DNA of 12,399 nucleotides from JACKNG01 sp040904625. Its GTDB lineage: Bacteria; Pseudomonadota; Gammaproteobacteria; Ga0077536. The notes beneath the pieces were generated by a model. It made no database searches, was not told the origin of the DNA, and saw only the letters and a list, made by a program, of their open reading frames with translations. This document shows positions 6,881-12,399 of this stretch, piece after piece (within the stretch, counting starts at the first letter, position 1; every line of letters starts with the position of its first letter). The stretch lies in the NCBI GenBank assembly GCA_040904625.1, contig JBBDTC010000025.1, positions 1 through 12,399 on the forward strand, read 5' to 3'. Position numbers and translations under genes: made by a program.

Positions 6881-7960
6881 TTGATCTCGATCAACAGGGC
6901 GATGGGTAGCGGTCTGCTCAGGCTGCTGTGTGTGCTCTCGGCCAGCGCTGCCCACGCCGGTGACCGCGAACTCGATTTGACCATCGTCACCACCCATCCG
7001 CCCAGCCTGCCGTGGGTTACCGTCATCCGCGATCACGTGTTGCCCGAGTTCGAGGTCCGTCTCGCCCGGCGCCGCCCGGATATGGCGGTGCGTTTCACCA
7101 CGGCCTGGGGCACGCTCTACAAGTATCAGCATTCACTCGCCGGGGTGGAGATCGGACTGGCCGATATCGGCTGGGTGGGCAGTCTGTGGGAGTCGGCACG
7201 CCTGCCGCTGCAGAACGTGACCTACGCGCTGCCCTTCATCACCGACGATTTACCTGCCCTGATGCGGGTAATGAATCGCCTGCATGCCGAAATCCCGGCC
7301 CTGGCGGCGAGCTGGAAGAAATACAACGCACGCTTTCTCGGCGCCAGCGGTGTCGATACCTATCATTTGCTGACGACCTTCCCGGTGCGCACGCTAGACG
7401 ATCTGCGTGGGCGCAAGATCCTGGCGCCGGGCGCCGCCGCCATTTGGTTGCGCGGTACGGGCGCCATCGCGGTCGACGGTTCGCTGTCGAGCTACTACAC
7501 GCAGATCAAGACCGGCGTCGCCGATGGCGTGTTGTCGATCCTCACCGGAGCCCATCCCTTCCGCATCCACGAAGTGGCGCCCTACATCACGCTGGTCGGA
7601 ATCGGTGCGCAATGCACCGGTGCGCTGACCGCCAATCTCGACGTCTGGCGGCGCCTGCCGAGGGCGGCGCAGGACATACTCGCCGCGCTCGGCCATGAGT
7701 ATTCGGATCTTGCCGCGGCCGATGTCGTGGCCCGTTACGAGCATGCCCTCGCCGCCCTCGCCGCCGAAGGTGCTGTGGTCACGACCCTGCCCGCGGCCGA
7801 GAAGCAGCGTTGGGTAGAAAACCTGCCGGATCTCGCGCATTCCTGGGTCGCACGCAACGAAGCGCGCGGATTGCCGGCCGGCCAGGTCCTGCGGGCGCTG
7901 ATGGACGGGTTGCGCGCCGAAGGCGTGGAGCCGGTGCGGGCCTGGGATCGGGATCTCTAG
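6881..7960 (+). CDS. TRAP transporter periplasmic substrate-binding protein (DctP family)
   Basis: A 359-residue exported solute-binding protein of a TRAP transporter. The N-terminal signal peptide ends in SASAAHA with cleavage predicted after Ala26. The mature protein shows DctP-family features: an opening strand LDLTIVTTHPPSLPW, WGTLYKYQHSLAGVEIGLADI, the hinge-region motif LRGRKILAPG (175-184) and YYTQIKTGVADGVL (205-218). In canonical DctP/SiaP proteins the position corresponding to Leu181 is an arginine that binds the ligand carboxylate; here it is absent, so the ligand may not be a simple carboxylate, or this is a known variant subfamily. TTG 6881 is chosen because GGGGAGGC lies four bases before it; ATG 6902 is in frame but poorly placed and would shorten the basic N-region of the signal peptide. 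It is followed ten bases later by its permease. Confidence 0.9.
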   Translation: MISINRAMGSGLLRLLCVLSASAAHAGDRELDLTIVTTHPPSLPWVTVIRDHVLPEFEVRLARRRPDMAVRFTTAWGTLYKYQHSLAGVEIGLADIGWVGSLWESARLPLQNVTYALPFITDDLPALMRVMNRLHAEIPALAASWKKYNARFLGASGVDTYHLLTTFPVRTLDDLRGRKILAPGAAAIWLRGTGAIAVDGSLSSYYTQIKTGVADGVLSILTGAHPFRIHEVAPYITLVGIGAQCTGALTANLDVWRRLPRAAQDILAALGHEYSDLAAADVVARYEHALAALAAEGAVVTTLPAAEKQRWVENLPDLAHSWVARNEARGLPAGQVLRALMDGLRAEGVEPVRAWDRDL

Positions 7961-7970
7961 ATGCCTGGCC

Positions 7971-9863
7971 ATGGGCGTTGAGAGCGTGACAGCCACGAGC
8001 AGGGCTGGCTTGCTGGCACGTCTGCTGGCGAGTCTGGCGGCCGTTCTCATCGCCGCCATAGCGCTGCTCGTCAACGCCGATATCGTCGCCCGGATAGTGT
8101 TCGATCGGCCACTGCGCGGCGTCGCCGAACTGGTCGCCATCGCCATGCCGGCGACCGTGTTCCTGGTCCTGGCCTGGGCCAGCCGCTCGGGCGGTTTGAT
8201 GCGGGCCGGCATGCCGGCCGCTCCCCCGGGTACGCGCCTGTCGGTGCCGGCTATGGTGCGTGAGGCTGTCGCTGCGCTGGCCGCGCTGCTCCTGTCCGGC
8301 GCCATCTGTGCGGTGAGCGCGCCGTGGCTGTGGCGCGCCTGGCGCGATGACGAATTTCTCGGCGTGCCCGGGGACTTCACCGTGCCGTCGTGGCCAGCGA
8401 GTCTCGCAGTGGTGCTCGGCAGCGGTCTGCTCGCGCTCTTTGCCGGTGCGGACGTTTTGTGCTGGGCGCGGCGTCTGGCGCGGCGCAGTGCCGGTGCCGC
8501 GATACTGCCCTGGTTGGTGGTGCCGGGGCTGGCGCTGGTCTTCCTCACTCTGGACGGGCGCATCGCCGTGGGCCTCGGCGCGGTCGGACTGTTGTTCGCA
8601 CTGCTCCTTACCGGCATGCCCGTGGCATTCGCGCTGCTCGGTGCGGCTGCGCTGGGTATCGCCTTCATCAAGGGCAGCGTCCTGATCGCCCTGCAGAGTC
8701 TCGGGCTCGCCGCCGGCGGTGCGGTGTCGTCCTACGTCTTCAGCGCCGTTCCCTTGTTCGTGCTGCTCGGGCTGGTCATGGCACGTGCCGAGATCGGGCG
8801 CGACGCGCTGGCGGCGGCACACTGGGCTTGCGGGCGGCTGCTTGGCGGACTCGGCATCGCCACGGTGCTGGCCAACGCGATTTTTGCGGCCATGACCGGC
8901 ATCTCGATCGCTTCGGCCGCCATCTTCAGCAAGGTCGCGGTGCCGCCGCTGATCGAACATGGCTTCACGCCGCGCTTTGCGGTGGGCCTGGTCGCGGGCT
9001 CGTCGGTACTCGGTATGCTCATCCCGCCGAGTCTGCTCCTGATCATCTACGGCCTCGTTGCCGAGGTTTCGATCAATGCGCTGTTCCTCGCGGCCGTGGT
9101 CCCGGGTCTTCTGCTCACCGGCCTGTTCGCGCTGACCGCCATTGCGGCCGCCTGGTGGCGGCCGCGCTGGGCGATGCGGGACACGCCGGACGGCGTGTCT
9201 GCCAGCATGCTCGACGCGCGGGGCGCGCTGCTCAAGCTGCTGCCGATCCTGGTGCTGGTGACGGCGGTGCTGGGCGGGATCTACGGCGGGATCTTCACCC
9301 CGACCGAGGCCGGTGCGGTAGGCAGTCTGCTGGCACTGGCGGTAGCCGCGGTGATGCGTCGGGTCGGGGTGCGCGATGTGGGACAGCTGCTGTTCGCCTG
9401 CGCCAGCACCTCGGCCTCCATCCTCTTTCTCATCATTGCCGCCTCGGCCTTCGGCATGATGCTGACCCTGTCGGGTATTCCGGGCGTCGTCGGCAGTTGG
9501 ATTGCCGCTGCCGGTCTGGGCCTGACGGCTTATGCCCTGTGTTATCTGGTACTGCTGGTGGTGCTCGGGATGGTCCTCGACTCGACCTCCATTCTGCTCA
9601 TCATGGTGCCGCTGGCGTTGCCTGCGGTGCAGGCGCTCGGTGGCGATTTGATCTGGTTCGGTATCGTCACCGTGATCGGTGTCGAGATCGGTCTGCTTAC
9701 CCCGCCGCTGGGGCTCAGCGTCTATGCCATCAAGGCCGCGCTCGACGACCAGTCGATCACGCTGCGCGACATTTTCGTCGGTGCCCTGCCGTTCGCTTTG
9801 CTGATGCTGGCATTGACACTCCTTCTTATTGCCATACCGCAATTGGGGCGTGTGCTGGTGTGA
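7971..9863 (+). CDS. TRAP transporter permease, fused small (DctQ) and large (DctM) subunits
   Basis: A 630-residue polytopic inner-membrane protein. Residues about 14-165 form a four-helix DctQ-like domain (helices near 14-34, 52-70, 97-117 and 142-162), residues 177-193 form a probable linking helix, and residues ~198-630 are DctM. DctM markers are LLTGMPVAFALLGAAALGI (212-230), VPLFVLLGLVMARAEIG, LIPPSLLLIIYGLVAEVSI, YGGIFTPTEAGAVGSLLAL and LLTPPLGLSVYAIK. It would import the ligand delivered by the DctP protein using an ion gradient. The fusion is known in part of the TRAP family and explains why no separate dctQ gene is present. ATG 7971 has little Shine-Dalgarno, so coupling from the upstream gene, or GTG 7986 as the start, is possible. 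It is the second gene of the TRAP operon. Confidence 0.92.
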   Translation: MGVESVTATSRAGLLARLLASLAAVLIAAIALLVNADIVARIVFDRPLRGVAELVAIAMPATVFLVLAWASRSGGLMRAGMPAAPPGTRLSVPAMVREAVAALAALLLSGAICAVSAPWLWRAWRDDEFLGVPGDFTVPSWPASLAVVLGSGLLALFAGADVLCWARRLARRSAGAAILPWLVVPGLALVFLTLDGRIAVGLGAVGLLFALLLTGMPVAFALLGAAALGIAFIKGSVLIALQSLGLAAGGAVSSYVFSAVPLFVLLGLVMARAEIGRDALAAAHWACGRLLGGLGIATVLANAIFAAMTGISIASAAIFSKVAVPPLIEHGFTPRFAVGLVAGSSVLGMLIPPSLLLIIYGLVAEVSINALFLAAVVPGLLLTGLFALTAIAAAWWRPRWAMRDTPDGVSASMLDARGALLKLLPILVLVTAVLGGIYGGIFTPTEAGAVGSLLALAVAAVMRRVGVRDVGQLLFACASTSASILFLIIAASAFGMMLTLSGIPGVVGSWIAAAGLGLTAYALCYLVLLVVLGMVLDSTSILLIMVPLALPAVQALGGDLIWFGIVTVIGVEIGLLTPPLGLSVYAIKAALDDQSITLRDIFVGALPFALLMLALTLLLIAIPQLGRVLV

Positions 9864-9882
9864 GAGCATTCGGCATGGGGGG

Positions 9883-9898
9883 CGGTGAGTGCTCACCG
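9883..9898. promoter_or_regulatory. 16-bp palindrome downstream of the TRAP permease
   Basis: CGGTGAG-TG-CTCACCG is a perfect dyad with seven-base arms, 20 bases after the permease stop and about 75 bases before slyX. As RNA it would make a six-pair stem with a GTGC tetraloop. No T-run follows directly, so it is a weak terminator candidate; an operator for the downstream gene is the alternative. Confidence 0.35.
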
Positions 9899-9974
9899 GT
9901 GCGGTGCTCTTTCGATGCAGATAAACTGCGCGCCTCGAAGACCGCGCGTTGTGCGCCCGGGCAGGCTGGACCGT

Positions 9975-10184
9975 ATGGACGAAGAAACCGCGTTGGAGAA
10001 AATCGAGCTGCGTATCGCCTACCTGGAGAGCACGAACCAGGAGCTGAGCGATATCGTCTACCAGCAGCAGCGCGAGATCGAGGCGTTGCGAACACGTTTC
10101 GCGGCCTTTGCGCAGCGACTCGATGCCTGGTACGCCGAACAGTCTGAGTCTGCGCCGGCCGACGAACGGCCACCGCACTATTGA
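9975..10184 (+). CDS. slyX: SlyX family protein
   Basis: A 69-residue, highly charged protein. Nearly all of it up to residue ~55 has coiled-coil heptad character (EKIELRIAYLESTNQELSD, then VYQQQREIEALRTRF), and it ends in the PPHY that is characteristic of SlyX. Members are about 70 residues, found in proteobacteria, and have no established biochemical function despite the name, which came from an association with lysis work. ATG 9975 starts the conserved part; an in-frame upstream ATG at 9885 would add 30 residues that do not look like SlyX, so it is rejected. The gene lies in the same orientation as the TRAP operon but 111 bases downstream, and may be an independent housekeeping gene. Confidence 0.88.
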   Translation: MDEETALEKIELRIAYLESTNQELSDIVYQQQREIEALRTRFAAFAQRLDAWYAEQSESAPADERPPHY

Positions 10185-10242
10185 AGACTCGCTGTTTCAA
10201 CGCATGGCTGAGTCATCGAACGGATGCGCTGCTGCATCGATG

Positions 10243-10273
10243 TTGTCCCCACGCTGCCGTTTTCTGCTATACA
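10243..10273 (+). promoter_or_regulatory. Possible sigma-70 type promoter for the PQQ/cytochrome c gene
   Basis: TTGTCC (10243-10248) could be a -35 box, with either TGCTAT (10265-10270, 16-base spacer) or TATACA (10268-10273, 19-base spacer) as the -10. Each hexamer matches consensus only in part. It sits in the 120-base space between slyX and the next start codon, which is AT-richer than the coding regions around it. Support is by position and partial matches only. Confidence 0.3.
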
Positions 10274-10304
10274 GGCGGGTTCAATTTCGGGGAGTTTGGA
10301 TTTG

Positions 10305-12246
10305 ATGATTGCATTCCGCCTGGCCGCGGCGTTCGCCGCACTCGCCATCGCCGCAGCGCCGGCCNNNNNNNNNNNNNNNNNNNNNNNNNNNNNNNNNNNN
10401 NNNNNNNNNNNNNNNNNNNNNNNNNNNNNNNNNNNNNNNNNNNNNNNNNNNNNNNNNNNNNNNNGCGCCGGCCGATACCAACTGGAGCAGCTATAACCAT
10501 AACGTCAACGGCCAGCGTTGGACCGATCTCGCGCAGATCACGGTCGACAACGCCGCCCGTCTCGGTGAGGTCTGCCGACTGCCGGTGGAAGACGCGGGTG
10601 CATTCCACACTGGTATCCTGCATATCGACGGCACCCTCTATTTCACCACTGCAACCGACACTCTGGCGGTCGATTCGGCCGACTGTACACTGCGCTGGCG
10701 GCATCACTACACGATAGAGGATCCGAGTTCGACGGCGCTGCAGGTCAACCGTGGCGTGGCCTATGCCAACGGGCGCCTGTTTCGCGGCACCACCGATGCG
10801 CGCCTGCTTGCCATCGATGCCGCCGACGGCAGCACCGTGTGGCTGCAGCAGGCGGGCGACCCGCAGCAGGGCGAGTTCTTCAGCAGCGCGCCGCAAATCT
10901 ATCAGGGACTGGTCATCATCGGTACGGCCGGAGGAGACTGGGGTATTCGCGGCCGGGTGATGGCCTACGATGCGCTCAGCGGCCGCGAAGTGTGGCGCTT
11001 CTACACCGTACCCCGCGGCGACGAGGCGGGCGCTGATTCCTGGGAAAACGCCGAAACGGCGCGCTACGGCGGCGGCGGTACCTGGTCGACCTTCACGCTC
11101 GATTTCGCTGCCGGCGAGGTCTTCGTGCCAGTCGGTAATCCGGCCCCGGATTTCCTGGCTGCGCTGCGCCCCGGTGACAACCTCTATACCAACAGCATGG
11201 TCGTCCTCGACGCCGCCACGGGGCAACTCAAGTGGTACCACCAACTGCTCGCCAATGACGGTCAGGATCTCGATCTGGGCGCAGCGCCCATGCTTTATTT
11301 CAACGCTGCCGGGGAGCCGATGGTGGCGATCGGCGGCAAGGACGGCTACGTCTATGGCGTCAATCGTGAAACCCGCGAGCAGGTCTTCAAGACGGCCATC
11401 ACGACGATCAAGAACGCCGGCGTCGCGCCGACCACGAGCGGCATAGAAGTCTGCCCCGGTCTGCTCGGCGGCGTCGAATGGAACGGTCCGGCGCTCGACA
11501 GGATCAATAACGCCATCGTGGTCGGTACGGTCGACTGGTGTGCTTTGCTCAAGGCCGAGGAAGGTTTCACCTTCAAGCCAGGCCAGCCCAACATGGGCGG
11601 GACTTTCGAATTGGCCGATGAGAGCCGTGGCTGGGTGGTCTCCCTGGACGCCGAGATCGGGGCTATCCGCTGGAAACACGAAACGGTGGGGCCGATGGTC
11701 TCAGGCATCACGCCAACGGCCGGAGGCGTGATCTTCGCCGGGGACATGCAGGGCAATTTTTTCGTGCTCGATGCGCGCAACGGCAAGCGACTGTTCGAGA
11801 CGCAGACCGGGGGCGCGATAGCGGGCGGGGTGATCACCTACATGCGTGACGGCAAGCAGTATGTGGCGACGACCTCGGGCAACGTATCGCGGCTCACCTT
11901 CGGCACGACCGGCAGCCCGACACTGATCATCTATGCGCTCGACGGTAGCGGTGAGAAACCGGCGCAGTCCGGCATCGCTGCTCGGCCGCCGGCGGATGCT
12001 GCAGCCGCGCGCGCCGCCGACCCCGCCGCGGGCCGCGCGCTGTTCGGCAAGGTCTGCGCCGCCTGCCACGGCGGTCGCGGCGAAGGCTTGAGCGGCCCGA
12101 CCCTGAACGGAATTGCGTCCCGCATGGACTTTGCGCAGATCGTCGAATGGATCAGGAAGCCTTCGGCGAAGATGCCAAAGCTCTATCCGGTACCGCTCGA
12201 CGCCGCGGCCGTTAATGATATTGCCGCTTACGTCGAAGGTCTGTAA
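10305..12246 (+). CDS. PQQ-dependent dehydrogenase-like beta-propeller protein with C-terminal cytochrome c domain (interrupted by N gap)
   Basis: ATG 10305, with GGGGAG at 10289-10294, begins a 20-residue signal peptide (MIAFRLAAAFAAL..., ending APA). After the N run the body is open in a different frame, from 10465 to TAA 12246. Merging a 9-base overlap across the gap restores one frame and a 610-residue protein; numbering below assumes this. Residues ~21-490 resemble quinoprotein alcohol dehydrogenases: WSSYNHNVNGQRW, VNRG (111-114), GGDWGIRGRVMAYDALSG with Asp175 in place of the usual Ca-binding Glu, VGNP (Asn242), DLDLG (Asp285/Asp287), and PQQ-repeat-type segments such as GGKDGYVYGVNRETRE. 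The vicinal Cys-Cys that normally precedes NRG is replaced by Thr107-Ala108. The C-terminus is a class I cytochrome c: CAACH (548-552) with Met587 (AKMPKLYP) as likely sixth ligand. Expected to be periplasmic, oxidising an alcohol or other donor and passing electrons through haem c; substrate and true PQQ use are unproven. Confidence 0.85.
10365..10464. other. Assembly gap: run of exactly 100 N
   Basis: Exactly 100 unknown bases, the conventional placeholder for a gap of unknown size, inside the 5' end of the PQQ/cytochrome c gene. The nine bases before it (10356-10364) and the nine after it (10465-10473) are identical, GCGCCGGCC, which suggests that the flanking contigs overlap and that no sequence is really missing. 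Confidence 0.97.
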
Positions 12247-12399
12247 GGGCCCGTCCCAGAATAACTCAGCTATCTGGAACGCCGATCCATCCCGTCTGGC
12301 AGCGTTGCTCGTCAGTTGAATAGAACCCCGATAGCACCTACTCGAGCGCGGATAGGCCTCTCCTGCGGGGGTCCTTTGGCGGAATGGCTCCCTTCGGTC
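12247..12399. other. Unassigned 153-base edge region after the cytochrome c gene
   Basis: Starts directly after the TAA with GGGCCCGTCCCAGAATAA, and runs to the window edge without a recognisable gene. The minus strand is open without a stop in the frame read from 12399 (its last residues read FQIAELFWDGP), but I recognise no family. The base composition seems less G/C-rich than the genes. The first 18 bases match 13 of 18 positions of the Tn3/Tn21-type terminal repeat GGGGTCGTCTCAGAAAAC as I recall it, which is suggestive only. No hairpin plus T-run terminator is visible. Confidence 0.4.

Noticed and set aside
6772..7026. Longer N-terminus for the LLM monooxygenase, starting near 7026.
   Set aside because: It would run through the divergent control region and into the TRAP signal-peptide coding region; MKFHWF at 6771 is the typical first strand and has a strong Shine-Dalgarno.
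9885..9974. N-terminal extension of slyX from ATG 9885.
   Set aside because: The added 30 residues do not resemble SlyX and the 9975 ATG gives the standard length.
8390..10147. A 585-codon plus-strand frame overlapping the permease in another frame.
   Set aside because: Composition is Arg/Gly/Ala/Cys-rich without motifs, and it lies inside a well-supported DctQM gene; it is a shadow of high GC.
7779..10178. A 799-codon open frame on the minus strand, antisense to the TRAP permease and slyX.
   Set aside because: Its translation is extremely rich in Arg, Gln, His, Glu and Asp with no domain, as expected opposite a hydrophobic GC-rich membrane protein; the plus-strand genes have clear family motifs.
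10305..12246. A true frameshift or pseudogene at the start of the PQQ/cytochrome c gene.
   Set aside because: The frame change coincides with a 100-N placeholder of arbitrary length, and the flank overlap explains it without mutation.

Overview
The window looks like chromosome of a high-GC proteobacterium, most likely a gammaproteobacterium. The reasons are the strongly G/C-biased third codon positions, a SlyX-family gene, a TRAP transporter, and a short-chain dehydrogenase that resembles pseudomonad RhlG. It contains a run of exactly 100 N (10365-10464), so it is a scaffolded draft assembly, possibly a metagenome bin. Species-level placement is not possible from this sequence alone.

Layout. 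(1) 1-3567, plus strand: the downstream part of a Tad (Flp pilus) locus. It holds the end of the CpaF/TadA ATPase, TadB and TadC inner-membrane platform proteins, a TadD-like TPR lipoprotein, and a TadE-type pseudopilin. The genes are tightly packed, with overlapping or near-overlapping ends. (2) 3612-3845: an internally deleted remnant of a luciferase-like (LLM) oxidoreductase. (3) 3855-4631: an intact SDR oxidoreductase. (4) 4691-6771, minus strand: an alpha/beta hydrolase translationally coupled (ATGA overlap) behind an intact luciferase-like flavin monooxygenase. (5) 6772-6880: a divergent control region with two inverted repeats. (6) 6881-9863, plus strand: a TRAP transporter made of a periplasmic binding protein and a fused DctQ-DctM permease. 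(7) 9975-10184: slyX-like. (8) 10305-12246: a periplasmic PQQ-dehydrogenase-like protein with a C-terminal cytochrome c domain, interrupted by the N gap. (9) 12247-12399: unassigned sequence at the window edge.

How the genes may work together. The Tad genes build a surface pilus and are functionally separate from the rest. The remaining block reads as a small uptake-and-oxidation unit: TRAP import of an unknown organic compound, SDR oxidation or reduction of a hydroxyl/keto group, flavin-dependent monooxygenation, then hydrolysis. A type II Baeyer-Villiger sequence (alcohol to ketone to lactone to hydroxy acid) fits this set, but it is inference and no substrate can be read from the sequence. 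The quinohaemoprotein-like gene could add periplasmic alcohol oxidation.

The two observations I trust most are these. The N gap is probably an artefact: its flanks share a 9-base overlap that, when merged, gives a perfect in-frame signal peptide for the PQQ-like protein. The gene at 3612 is a deletion remnant joining an LLM N-terminus to an apparent LLM C-terminus. No CRISPR array, tRNA, rRNA or clear insertion sequence was seen.
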